Assembly: GCA_016124845.1 (NCBI GenBank)
Contig: WGMW01000030.1
Coordinates: 45,860 to 109,859, forward strand
DNA: 64,000 bases
Reading direction: 5' to 3'
Source: Flavobacteriales bacterium
GTDB lineage: Bacteria; Bacteroidota; Bacteroidia; UBA10329
The first letter of the stretch is position 1. Every line of letters starts with the position of its first letter. Shown here in pieces: positions 38,094-46,141 of the stretch. Position numbers and translations under genes: made by a program. The notes beneath the pieces are model-generated. The model was not told where the DNA came from. It searched no databases and saw only the letters and a list, made by a program, of their open reading frames with translations.

Positions 38094-39380
38094 TCAAACC
38101 ACCTCGGCCACCACAAACGTACTTCCGCCAACGTAAATAATGTCTTCTGTTTTGGCTTTAGATTTTGCAGATTCCAACGCTTCTTGAACGGTAGAGTAGG
38201 AGGTGTGCTTCAATCCGAGTTCGGTTGCTTTTTCGGATAGAATGACCACATCTAAACCGCGCGGCACATCTGGTTTGCAGAAATAATAGGTTGCTTCTTT
38301 TGGTAGCATTACGAGGGTTTTCGAAACGTCCTTGTCGTTCACCATTCCCCACACAAAATGGAGTTGATCGGGTTTTCGATTTGAGAGTAGGCGCTTGAGA
38401 TTGGGTTCCAAACCCTCTCTGTTGTGTGCGGTGTCGGCAATGACCAACGGATTGCGCTGCAAAACCTGCCAACGACCGCGAAGACCAGTTTGCTTTACAA
38501 CGGAGTTAATTCCTTTTTTGAAATGCTCTCTTGTCACGTTCCAACCAGCATCGGAAAGTGTTCTTACTACTTCAAGTGCTGTAATAAGATTCTTGGCTTG
38601 ATGCGGACCAGAAAGCTCGCTGACAACTTCCAATTCCATTCCGTCATAGTGGCGCAAGTGCATTTCGAGTTGGTCGTCTTCCAAAATCTGTTTGCGTATT
38701 TCCCATTCGCGGTTCGCGAAACGCAAACGGCTATTGGTTTGTCGTGCTTTTCCTTCGAAAACTTCGGCAACTTCCTGTTGGAATTCTCCAATTACAACGG
38801 GAACATTCGGTTTAATGATTCCTGCTTTTTCTCCAGCTATTTCGGGCAGTGTTTCGCCTAAGAACTGCTGATGATCGTATCCAATATTGGTAATGACGGA
38901 AAGTTCGGGCGTGATGACATTCGTGCTGTCCAGTCTTCCGCCCAAACCGACCTCGATAATGGCAATATCAACCTCATTCTTAGCAAAATGGTCGAAAGCC
39001 AAAGCAACGGTCATCTCGAAAAAAGAAGGTTTGATTCGTTCAAAATCGGCTTTGTATTTCTCTACAAAATCAATGACCGATTGCTCTGAGATCATCTCGC
39101 CATTGATCTTTATCCGCTCGCGGAAATCCTTTAAGTGAGGCGAAGTATACAATCCGACTCTGTAGCCAGCAGCTTGGAAAACTGAGGCCAGCATGTGGCT
39201 AACCGAACCTTTTCCATTCGTTCCCGCTACGTGAATGCTTTTGAACTTCTGCTGCGGATTATCCAACAGTTCGCAAAGCGCGAGCGTGTTGGTGAGGTCT
39301 TTCTTGAAAGCTGGTGCACCTTGCCGCTGGTACATTGGCAGTTGGCTGAACAGGTAGTTGAGTGTCTCTTGGTAGTTCAC
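38094..39380 (-). CDS. folC: Folylpolyglutamate synthase/dihydrofolate synthase
   Basis: 428 residues. Mur-ligase-type fold with the P-loop HVAGTNGKGSVSHML (about 49-63), GLYTSPHLKDFRERIKING (about 75-93), IEVGLGGRLDSTNVI (about 140-154) and DHQQFLGETLPEIAGEKAGIIK. C-terminal ligase domain with VIADTAHNREGL. It adds glutamates to folates. Bacteroidota often place it directly after exbB-exbD-tonB, as here. The start region is followed upstream by a family C repeat. Confidence 0.95.
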   Translation of the reverse strand: MNYQETLNYLFSQLPMYQRQGAPAFKKDLTNTLALCELLDNPQQKFKSIHVAGTNGKGSVSHMLASVFQAAGYRVGLYTSPHLKDFRERIKINGEMISEQSVIDFVEKYKADFERIKPSFFEMTVALAFDHFAKNEVDIAIIEVGLGGRLDSTNVITPELSVITNIGYDHQQFLGETLPEIAGEKAGIIKPNVPVVIGEFQQEVAEVFEGKARQTNSRLRFANREWEIRKQILEDDQLEMHLRHYDGMELEVVSELSGPHQAKNLITALEVVRTLSDAGWNVTREHFKKGINSVVKQTGLRGRWQVLQRNPLVIADTAHNREGLEPNLKRLLSNRKPDQLHFVWGMVNDKDVSKTLVMLPKEATYYFCKPDVPRGLDVVILSEKATELGLKHTSYSTVQEALESAKSKAKTEDIIYVGGSTFVVAEVV

Positions 39381-39396
39381 GGCCTGTCAATATAGC

Positions 39397-39490
39397 GTCA
39401 TTTCGACCGAGGAACGAGCGGAGAAATCTTTAGACATGCGGACTTAGATTCCTCGACTTCTCCGCCTGAGGAGGATTCGCTCGGAATGAC
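39397..39490. repeat. Family C repeat (copy C1)
   Basis: An inverted repeat of 94 bases with ends GTCATTTCGACCGAG and CTCGGAATGAC, and inner arms GGAGAAATCT and AGATTCCTCG. It fills the gap between folC and tonB. Copy C2 lies at 42020-42104. The element is the type common in Bacteroidota genomes, as I recall. Confidence 0.75.
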
Positions 39491-39504
39491 AGAAAAGAAA
39501 ATCA

Positions 39505-40350
39505 TCACTCCAAAATGAATACAAAGGTCATGGTGCCAACCTGCTGAATAGGCGCATCAGGATTGGAATTGAACTTCGTGTTATAGGCGGCTTCGGTAGC
39601 CAGTTTCTCCAAGTGGCGGTCGGTGGTTGTAGAACCGCGAGCGCCTGGCGTAGCCTTCACCACTTTGCCGTATTTATCTACTATGATCTCCACCACAACC
39701 TTTCCTTCTTTCTGCGAGGTATCGGTGATCTTTGGTGCCGAGACCATGCTTCTTCCACCCAAACTGAATGACATGCCGTTGCCGCTTCCACCCAAGCCGT
39801 GCGGTGCGCCAGGTGTTCCATCCAAACTTCCCTGATTACCGCCAGGCTTCGTGTTGCCTTCGCCACCGCCAGTTCCTTTTCCAGCCTGCGCTTTCTCAAA
39901 CAACGCTTTGCTTTTGGCGATTTGCTCTTGACGGATGCGCTCTTCCTCGGCACGTTTCTGTTCTTCCGCGATGCGCTTTTGCTCCTCCAATTTTCGCTTT
40001 TCAGCTTCTGCACGTTCCTGCGCTTCTTTCTGCTTGCGCAAGGCAATGGCCTCTTCGCTTTCCTGGGTTACTACTTCTTCTTCAACCTGTGGTTCCGAAG
40101 TTTCAGCAACCGATTGCGGCTGAACCACCTCTTCCACCACTTCTTCAACCGTTTCGCTTGGTGGGGCAGGGTCGCTTTCAACCGTTCCCAAACCCGTTTC
40201 CGTATTTCCGAAGTTGATCATCATGCCTTCTTCGGGTGGTGGATATACGTACGTCATGCCCAAAAACGCGAATGCCAGCAGCAGCAACGCGTGAATGGTC
40301 AAGGACGTGATCAGTCCCTTGCGTTTATTTTTCTTTTCCTGATCGGTCAT
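39505..40350 (-). CDS. TonB-family energy transducer
   Basis: 281 residues. One N-terminal membrane helix (LITSLTIHALLLLAFAFLGMTYVY, about 12-35), a long acidic then charged helical segment rich in Glu, Lys, Arg and Gln (about 60-150, TolA-like), a Gly-rich linker (about 160-190), and a C-terminal TonB-like domain with VVVEIIVDKYGKVVKATPGARGSTT and QVGTMTFVFIL. It would carry proton-motive-force energy from ExbB-ExbD to outer-membrane receptors. Its start overlaps the last base of the exbD stop. Confidence 0.87.
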   Translation of the reverse strand: MTDQEKKNKRKGLITSLTIHALLLLAFAFLGMTYVYPPPEEGMMINFGNTETGLGTVESDPAPPSETVEEVVEEVVQPQSVAETSEPQVEEEVVTQESEEAIALRKQKEAQERAEAEKRKLEEQKRIAEEQKRAEEERIRQEQIAKSKALFEKAQAGKGTGGGEGNTKPGGNQGSLDGTPGAPHGLGGSGNGMSFSLGGRSMVSAPKITDTSQKEGKVVVEIIVDKYGKVVKATPGARGSTTTDRHLEKLATEAAYNTKFNSNPDAPIQQVGTMTFVFILE

Positions 40351-40760
40351 TACTCTGGTTTTGTGGCCAGGACGATCTTGTATTGGTTCTGGTAAGCAAT
40401 GTCCATCACTTTCACCGCGTACTCGATCGGAACACCTTTCTCAACACCCAAAACAATCACAGGCTCTGAAGCCTCATTTTTCGCCATGGCATCCTTTAGA
40501 TGTTGTTTGATCACGTATTCCATAGATTCAGGACTAACGGTTTCATTATCCACCTTGTGAACCAACGATTTGTTGATTGAAACAGAGATGGTCTGCTTCT
40601 TCACCGACTTCGATTTGCTGCTTGGCAGCACGAGGTCCAACGCGTTGGTGGTAACCAGTGTGGAAGTAAGCATGAAGAATATCAGCAACAGGAACACGAT
40701 GTCAGTCATGGACGACATGTTGAACGTTGGATCGACCTTATTTCTTGTTCGCAATCCCAT
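40350..40760 (-). CDS. exbD: Biopolymer transport protein ExbD
   Basis: 136 residues. One N-terminal membrane helix, DIVFLLLIFFMLTSTLV (about 19-35), containing the Asp19-like residue that is essential in this family, then a periplasmic domain. The cytoplasmic N-terminus is MGLRTRNKVDPTFNMSSMT. It forms the proton channel with ExbB. Normally exbD follows exbB closely; here a family B repeat and 207 bases separate them. Confidence 0.93.
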   Translation of the reverse strand: MGLRTRNKVDPTFNMSSMTDIVFLLLIFFMLTSTLVTTNALDLVLPSSKSKSVKKQTISVSINKSLVHKVDNETVSPESMEYVIKQHLKDAMAKNEASEPVIVLGVEKGVPIEYAVKVMDIAYQNQYKIVLATKPE

Positions 40761-40823
40761 TTTTCTATTTATTGATTCTGTTGGTCATTATCTAAGAGCG
40801 ACTGTTGCAAAGACATTTTTTTG

Positions 40824-40912
40824 GCCACAGAAACACAGATTTTCACAGATTCTTCAGAGAAAACATGGTGTTTTTTCTGTGAAAACCTCAGTGCCTTCTG
40901 AGTCTCTGTGGC
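40824..40912. repeat. Family B repeat (copy B2)
   Basis: An imperfect inverted repeat of 89 bases, starting GCCACAGAAACACAGATTTT and ending GAGTCTCTGTGGC, with CACAGATTCTTCAGAG in the left arm. It lies in the 207-base gap between exbB and exbD. The ends match copy B1 (GCCACAGA...TCTGTGGC). Confidence 0.7.
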
Positions 40913-40967
40913 TATTTCATGTTGCTTATACATAAAAGACGAACTATCATAAATAATGAAGAATTGA

Positions 40968-41681
40968 TCATGCTGGCTCGTGCAGCAGGTCGATGAACTC
41001 AGTAGAGCGCGCTTCCATCTTGAAAACCACTTTCTCCACCTTGGCCACAAGGATGTTGTAACCCAAGTACGCCATAATTCCCACTACAAGACCCGCAACC
41101 GTGGTTGTCATGGCCGTGTAAATACCGCCTGCCAGCATTTCCACATTCACCTGTCCGCCAGCATTTGCCATTTCGTGGAAAGCGAGGATCATCCCGATAA
41201 CCGTTCCAAGGAAACCGATCATTGGCGCGGCACCCGAAATGGTAGCCAACGTGGCCAGGTTCTTCTCCAATTTGTAGGTTTCCAGTTTGCCCACGTTTTC
41301 AACGGCTTCCGTAATGTCGTGCAGCGGTCGGCCAATACGTGAAATCCCTTTTTCGAGCATACGCGCAACAGGGCTATCCGTCTTAATGCAAAGCGCTTTG
41401 GCGGTAGAAAGATCGCTCTTGCTAATGCTGTCTTTCAGCGCGCTCATAAAGGTAGCGTCCTCTTCTCCCGCCTTGCGAATGGTGAGGAATCGTTCCACAA
41501 AAATGTAGATGGCAATTACGCTCAGCACGAGCAGCGCAAGCATAATTATCTGGCCGCCCAATCCGCCAGAGGTCATCAGCTCCAGTATCGATAGCGTTTT
41601 TTCTTCTCCCGCCTGTTCTGGAACTTCTACGGTTCCTTGCGCCATTGCTGTGGTTATGAACAACAGATTCATGTGTGTCAA
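40968..41681 (-). CDS. exbB: MotA/TolQ/ExbB proton channel family protein ExbB
   Basis: 237 residues. Three membrane helices: about 33-55 (GGLGGQIIMLALLVLSVIAIYIFVERFL), about 145-165 (ISGAAPMIGFLGTVIGMILAF) and about 180-200 (YTAMTTTVAGLVVGIMAYLGYN). The AAPMIGFLGTVIGMI block is the ExbB/TolQ signature. An N-terminal hydrophobic stretch before AQ may be a signal-like segment. It provides the proton path for TonB. It is the first gene of the exbB-exbD-tonB-folC set. Start could be 41681 or 41672. Confidence 0.93.
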   Translation of the reverse strand: MTHMNLLFITTAMAQGTVEVPEQAGEEKTLSILELMTSGGLGGQIIMLALLVLSVIAIYIFVERFLTIRKAGEEDATFMSALKDSISKSDLSTAKALCIKTDSPVARMLEKGISRIGRPLHDITEAVENVGKLETYKLEKNLATLATISGAAPMIGFLGTVIGMILAFHEMANAGGQVNVEMLAGGIYTAMTTTVAGLVVGIMAYLGYNILVAKVEKVVFKMEARSTEFIDLLHEPA

Positions 41682-41854
41682 GATTAAAAGTTGAGGTAAA
41701 GTGTGCTCGTACCGAAAGTATCAAAGATGCATGCTGGCTTGGTTGACCCGATTTCCATTTATAAACACCGACATGTTAGCTTTAGTATGCAATCCAAGTA
41801 CGAAATCGGGCCTTTCAGCACGCGCATTTTTCAAAATTGAGACATAATTGATCA
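41682..41854. other. Upstream region of exbB, no gene seen
   Basis: 173 bases. I see no coding frame that looks real, no tRNA and no strong terminator. CATCTTTG near 41730 (minus strand) is one mismatch away from the -7 consensus and might be the exbB promoter, but no -33 element supports it. The rest of the 424-base gap to dcm is taken by repeats D and C2. Confidence 0.5.
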
Positions 41855-42018
41855 GGGCGTTCCCGCGCGTGACCGTAGGCTGAGGCTCACGAAGCCTACA
41901 ATAGCGCGGTCGGGCTTTCCCCTGTATCTTTTTTGTGAAAGACAAAAAAGGATGCCGCTGCAACTGCGAAGCACCTCACGGGCGTTGCCCGTAATCCTTA
42001 ACGCAAGCGAACCGCGGC
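41855..42018. repeat. Family D element (single copy in window)
   Basis: Starts GGGCGTTCCCGCGCGTG and contains a hairpin GTAGGCT-...-AGCCTAC, then the segment CTTTTTTGTGAAAGACAAAAAAG, a stem of TTTTTTGT/ACAAAAAA type, followed by GATGCCGCTGCAACTGCG and AACGCAAGCGAACCGCGG. From memory this resembles a Bacteroidota interspersed sequence beginning GGGCGTTCCC; I cannot compare copies because only one is in the window. The limits are approximate. Confidence 0.55.
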
Positions 42019-42019
42019 T

Positions 42020-42104
42020 GTCATTTCGACCGACCGAAGGGAGTGGAGAAATCTCATGTCTTGGAAATAGATTCCTCGGCTACGCAAGCTCCGCTCGGAA
42101 TGAC
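42020..42104. repeat. Family C repeat (copy C2)
   Basis: 85 bases, starting GTCATTTCGACCGACCG and ending CTCGGAATGAC, with inner arms GGAGAAATCT and AGATTCCTCGG. It is directly next to the family D element and ends 1 base before the dcm stop codon. Same terminal sequence as copy C1. Confidence 0.78.
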
Positions 42105-42105
42105 A

Positions 42106-43341
42106 TTAACTAATCCGCGCTGCCAGTTGACGCCCAAGCCTCTCCACAATTCCAACAACCAGCGCATTTCCCATAAAGAATGCGCGCTTTTGGTCAGTAA
42201 TTCCTTCCAGTTTGGTGTGGTCGTCTGGGAACATATTGAGTCGCTCCAACTCTTTTGGTACAAGTCTGCGGTATTTGCCGTCTTTCAGTACCACATGTTT
42301 AAACCGTGATGGCGTTTTGCCGCCTTCGCCTGTAATGATGGTGCGAGATGGTTTATTTAACAGGTCAGGGAAGTTCATTCCACCTTCCGCATACGAATAG
42401 GTGTGGCCGCTGCTGTTGGTACGCTCAATCTTCTTGGCACCTTTCTGGAACTCCCAACTTTTCAGTTCAGCCTTACTGATGAAAAACTCCTTCGGAACTT
42501 CAGAATTCGGAACAAGAACTTCTTCCAGAACCTTTTCTTCTCCTTTATAATCGCTTTCAGTTTTCAGCGTCCAAAACTGACCATCAATCATTAAACCCGT
42601 ATTCTGAAACGGAGATAGTTTTCCGTCTTTATTGAACTCATCAGAAATCGTTGTCAGGTCAGATTCAAGTTTATCCGAAAACGGTTTCTGCGAGGTTTCT
42701 TTCACAGGAAATTCAGTTGCAACCACTCCAGTTTTGGTCAACCATTCGGTTTTGGCGGCTTTTATCTGCTTGTAAATTTCAGTCGAACGGTGATAGCCAA
42801 GGATGAAAATCCGTCTTCTTCGCTGCGGCATTCCGTATTCAGCGGCATTGATCACACGCCATTCAACCGCATAACCCAACGCATTCAATGATGAAAGCAT
42901 AATGGCAAAATCACGACCACGTTGCGATTTGGGCGAAATCAACAGGCGATCCACGTTTTCAAGCATCAAATACTTCGGACAATCACTTCCTTTCCTGCGC
43001 AAAATGGCTTCAATACTCCACCAAAGCACACCTTTCTTACCTCGCAATCCTTTTGAGTTTCTTAGTGTTGTTGCTACCGAATAATCCTGGCATGGAAATC
43101 CTCCGACCAAAAGGTCATGGTCTGGAATCTGCTCAAAATCGTGTTCAACGATCTCCTCAATGTTGGCATTTGTGTGATTGGCATTCGGCCAACGGCTTTC
43201 GTAAACCAAACTGGCATGTTGCTTTTTGGTGCTCGGTTCCCATTGGTTGCTCCAAACCACATTGAATTCGGAACTGGCCTGTTCCAATCCCAATCGGAAA
43301 CCACCAACACCCGCAAAAAGCTCAACAACCCTGATGCTCAT
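42106..43341 (-). CDS. DNA (cytosine-5) methyltransferase
   Basis: 411 residues. C5-methyltransferase motifs in order: I, VVELFAGVGGFRLGLE (about 4-19); IV, GFPCQDYSVA with the catalytic Cys (about 80-89); VI, ENVDRLL (about 127-133); VIII, QRRRRIFIL (about 172-180); IX/X near the end, SRTIITGEGGKTPSRFKH and FMGNALVVGIVERLG (about 388-402). A target-recognition region is between VIII and IX (about 190-330). It transfers methyl from SAM to cytosine. No restriction endonuclease gene is adjacent; flanks are repeats C2/D and A4. Recognition sequence cannot be predicted. Confidence 0.95.
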   Translation of the reverse strand: MSIRVVELFAGVGGFRLGLEQASSEFNVVWSNQWEPSTKKQHASLVYESRWPNANHTNANIEEIVEHDFEQIPDHDLLVGGFPCQDYSVATTLRNSKGLRGKKGVLWWSIEAILRRKGSDCPKYLMLENVDRLLISPKSQRGRDFAIMLSSLNALGYAVEWRVINAAEYGMPQRRRRIFILGYHRSTEIYKQIKAAKTEWLTKTGVVATEFPVKETSQKPFSDKLESDLTTISDEFNKDGKLSPFQNTGLMIDGQFWTLKTESDYKGEEKVLEEVLVPNSEVPKEFFISKAELKSWEFQKGAKKIERTNSSGHTYSYAEGGMNFPDLLNKPSRTIITGEGGKTPSRFKHVVLKDGKYRRLVPKELERLNMFPDDHTKLEGITDQKRAFFMGNALVVGIVERLGRQLAARIS

Positions 43342-43392
43342 CGCACCAAAGATATGTTGCCATTAAATTGGATCAAAATGGTTGATTCAGTT

Positions 43393-43504
43393 TGACCCCC
43401 TCGGCCTTCGGCCACTCCCCCTTTCAAGGGGGAGAATTGGTGGGATATTGAGAGCTTAATGTGAAGAATATTCCCCTCCCGAAAAGGAGGGGTTGGGGAG
43501 GTCA
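43393..43504. repeat. Family A repeat (copy A4), overlapping the nhaD stop codon
   Basis: 112 bases with inverted ends TGACCCCC and GGTCA, and hairpins GGCC-TTC-GGCC, CTCCCCCTT-TC-AAGGGGGAG and CCCCTCCC-GAAAA-GGAGGGG. Its last three bases are, on the minus strand, the TGA stop codon of nhaD. The same end type is in copy A3b. Confidence 0.8.
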
Positions 43505-44800
43505 GACTCCGAAAAGGAAATCAACCAGTAGCATGAAAACACCACAGCCTACCAAGAACCCGACAGCGGCCATCCACGCGATCTTTTTCAGATACCATAC
43601 GAAGCTGATGCGCTCCATTCCCATGGCCACAACGCCCGCAGCAGAACCGATGATGAGCATACTTCCGCCTGTCCCTGCTGAGAAGGCAATGAAATGCCAA
43701 ATGTGGTGATCCGTTGGCAACTGGAACATTCCCATGCTGGCAGCTACCAACGGAACGTTATCGATAATGGCCGAACCAACTCCAAGGAGCACTACGAAAA
43801 TGTCGTCTGGAATAGCGTTTCGCACACTCTCACCAAGTTCGAAGATCATTCCTGCACTTTCCAGCGCAGCCACCGCCATCAGAATACCGAGGAAGAAAAG
43901 GATACTTGGCATTTCGATGCGTGAAAGCGACTTGTGAACCGGGCTGTGGTGCGTCACAGCGTCAGACATGGTAAAGGCCAAATGACTTCTGATTTCTGCA
44001 ACCGTGGCAACAACGGCCAGTCCGAGCATCATGCCAATGTAAGGAGGCAGGTGTGTAATCGTTTTGAAGACCGGAACAAATACAATGGCGCCCAATCCCA
44101 AAAGCAACATGCTAAGGTCAGCTGGTTTTTCATCGGCATCCGATTCTGGAACTTGCAAATCGCCTTTGAAAACAGGAAGCAGCGTGGCGATGAACGTTGG
44201 AACCGCCATGCATAGGAATGATGGCAACAACAGATGCTCGATCAGTTTGGCACTCGTCACCTTGTTGCCGATCCAGAGCATGGTGGTGGTCACATCGCCA
44301 ATAGGTGACCAAGCACCTCCAGCATTCGCACCGATGATGATAAGACCTGCGTACCACATGCGGTCTTCCTGTTTGTCAACGAGTTTCTTAAGGATGGTTA
44401 CGAGTACGATAGTCGCTGTAAGGTTGTCGATCACTGCAGAAAGCACGAACGAAAGGATTCCCATGATCCACAGCAGCGTGGTCTTCTTTTTCGTCTTCAC
44501 AAATTGCTTGATGGCACCGAAACCGTTAAAGTGGTCGGTGATCTCAACAATGGTCATGGCACCCATCAGGAACACCAGGATTTCGGCTGTTTTGGCAAGA
44601 TGGTGCAACAGCATATCGTCCATGTGAACAGGTACAAGGCCATCTTCGATTTCAAAAACGGGAACGTGCGCCAACGCTATCACCGCCCAAAGCAGTGCCA
44701 TCATGCTCAGTGCCGGGATGAGCTTGTCAACTTTAAGCGAGTGTTCGAGTGTAATGGCCAGATAGCCGAGAACAAAAATTGCGGTAAGAACGATTTCCAT
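43502..44800 (-). CDS. nhaD: Na+/H+ antiporter NhaD
   Basis: 432 residues with about 11-12 membrane helices. The ion transporter superfamily pattern is visible in LVFLMGAMTIVEITDHFNGF (about 75-94), FVLSAVIDNLTATIVLVTIL (about 117-136), NAGGAWSPIGDVTTTMLWIG (about 158-177), and SAIIDNVPLVAASMGMF, with SAGTGGSMLIIGSAAGVV near the end. These match the NhaD/ArsB-type fold. It exchanges sodium for protons across the inner membrane. The stop codon is provided by the terminal bases of family A repeat A4. The dehydrogenase gene is 3 bases upstream. Confidence 0.92.
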   Translation of the reverse strand: MEIVLTAIFVLGYLAITLEHSLKVDKLIPALSMMALLWAVIALAHVPVFEIEDGLVPVHMDDMLLHHLAKTAEILVFLMGAMTIVEITDHFNGFGAIKQFVKTKKKTTLLWIMGILSFVLSAVIDNLTATIVLVTILKKLVDKQEDRMWYAGLIIIGANAGGAWSPIGDVTTTMLWIGNKVTSAKLIEHLLLPSFLCMAVPTFIATLLPVFKGDLQVPESDADEKPADLSMLLLGLGAIVFVPVFKTITHLPPYIGMMLGLAVVATVAEIRSHLAFTMSDAVTHHSPVHKSLSRIEMPSILFFLGILMAVAALESAGMIFELGESVRNAIPDDIFVVLLGVGSAIIDNVPLVAASMGMFQLPTDHHIWHFIAFSAGTGGSMLIIGSAAGVVAMGMERISFVWYLKKIAWMAAVGFLVGCGVFMLLVDFLFGV

Positions 44801-44803
44801 TGG

Positions 44804-46066
44804 TTAGTGTATTTCTTGTTGTGGATGATGTTCGAGCAACTCCTCCAGCGCCAACTGAAAGGCAGTATTGCTCACGTTAAGGAGTGATGAATTCTTTTCG
44901 TGCACCTTTTTAAGTGCCTTGTAAATGGTTTTCGATGTATCGCTGAAGATGGCATCGTCCGTCAGATCCTTGTCTTCGTAGGTCATCAGGAATGCAAACG
45001 CCCGCGCCATACCGCAGTTGGCAATAAAATCGGGGATGAGGCTCAGTTGATCATCTGCCTGACTCATGATCGGGCCGTAGAAGATCTCCTTATCCGCAAA
45101 CGGAACATTGGCTCCGCTCGAAATGGTTTTCAGACCCGCCTTTACAAGGCGGTTCAGCTGGTCGGCAGTTACCAATCGCGAAGCTGCTGCTGGAATGAAA
45201 ACATCGGCATTCACGTCCCAAATGCGGCTGTTCACCTCATCGAAACTCAGCATGCTATCAACTTCCAGTTTATTGCCTTTTTTATGGTTGATGAAGAGAT
45301 TCTTGACCTCTTCCAACCCGAAGCCCGATTCGCTGATCAGGCCACCATCCTTGTCAATGACTCCAACGATGCGCGCACCAGCATGTGCCAATTCCATGGC
45401 CGCGGCCGATGCAACATTTCCCCAACCCTGCACGATCACGCGCTTTCCCTCCAACGATTCGTTGCGGAAAATGGAGTAGAAGTGCTTCACAGATTCGCTC
45501 ACACCGAAACCAGTGATCATATCCGCCACGCGGTATTTCGTGGGTCCATCAGGACAGTAATTCGGGTCTTCCAAAACCTTGGAAACACCATTTCGCAGCT
45601 GCCCGATCTTACGGATCTTCTCTGCTTCGGTAGGATTGAAATGCCCGTTCACAATGCCTTCCTGTGGATGCCAGATGCCGAAACTCTCTGTGATCGGAAT
45701 CACTTCATGGATCTCATCCACATTCATGTCTCCACCCGTTCCGTAGTAGTTCTTTAGAATGGGTGAAACGGCTTTGTACCACCGTTCCAGAACGCCTTTT
45801 TTGCGCGGGTCGCTTGGGTCGAAATCGATACCAGATTTGGCACCACCGATGGCAGGTCCACTCACCGTGAACTTGATCTCCATGGTCTTGGCCAACGAAA
45901 CAACCTCGTTCTTATCGAGCCCTTTCCGCATGCGCGTGCCGCCACCTGCAGCTCCACCACGCAGCGAGTTGATGACAACCCATCCGCGTGCTTCGGTCTC
46001 GCGGTCATTCCATTCAAAAATGATCTCGGGGTCGGTCTCCTCGTATTTTCTAAGAAGCTCTTTCAA
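44804..46066 (-). CDS. Glu/Leu/Phe/Val dehydrogenase family protein
   Basis: 420 residues. The N-terminal catalytic domain has SLRGGAAGGGTRMRKGLD (about 34-51), VSGPAIGGAKSGIDFDP with the catalytic Lys (about 69-85), and YYGTGGDMNVDE (about 108-119). The C-terminal Rossmann domain shows VIVQGWGNVASAAAMELAHAGARIVGVIDKDG (about 211-242, read in two parts), and a later VFIPAAASRLV. Length and GGAKSGI (not GGAKGGI) leave glutamate versus leucine-type dehydrogenase open; glutamate dehydrogenase is the nearest by length. It lies 3 bases from nhaD and is probably co-transcribed with it. Confidence 0.88.
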   Translation of the reverse strand: MKELLRKYEETDPEIIFEWNDRETEARGWVVINSLRGGAAGGGTRMRKGLDKNEVVSLAKTMEIKFTVSGPAIGGAKSGIDFDPSDPRKKGVLERWYKAVSPILKNYYGTGGDMNVDEIHEVIPITESFGIWHPQEGIVNGHFNPTEAEKIRKIGQLRNGVSKVLEDPNYCPDGPTKYRVADMITGFGVSESVKHFYSIFRNESLEGKRVIVQGWGNVASAAAMELAHAGARIVGVIDKDGGLISESGFGLEEVKNLFINHKKGNKLEVDSMLSFDEVNSRIWDVNADVFIPAAASRLVTADQLNRLVKAGLKTISSGANVPFADKEIFYGPIMSQADDQLSLIPDFIANCGMARAFAFLMTYEDKDLTDDAIFSDTSKTIYKALKKVHEKNSSLLNVSNTAFQLALEELLEHHPQQEIH

Positions 46067-46141
46067 GGTGCGTGGGTACGCTCAAAATTCCGCGCAAATG
46101 TAAGAGAAAATCAATCCTGCAATTGTCAGTAAAAATGACCC

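Noticed and set aside
41721..41963. A small minus-strand frame upstream of exbB
   Set aside because: Half of it lies in family D repeat sequence and it has no family features.
42106..43341. Complete restriction-modification system
   Set aside because: No endonuclease gene is found on either side; the neighbours are exbB and nhaD.
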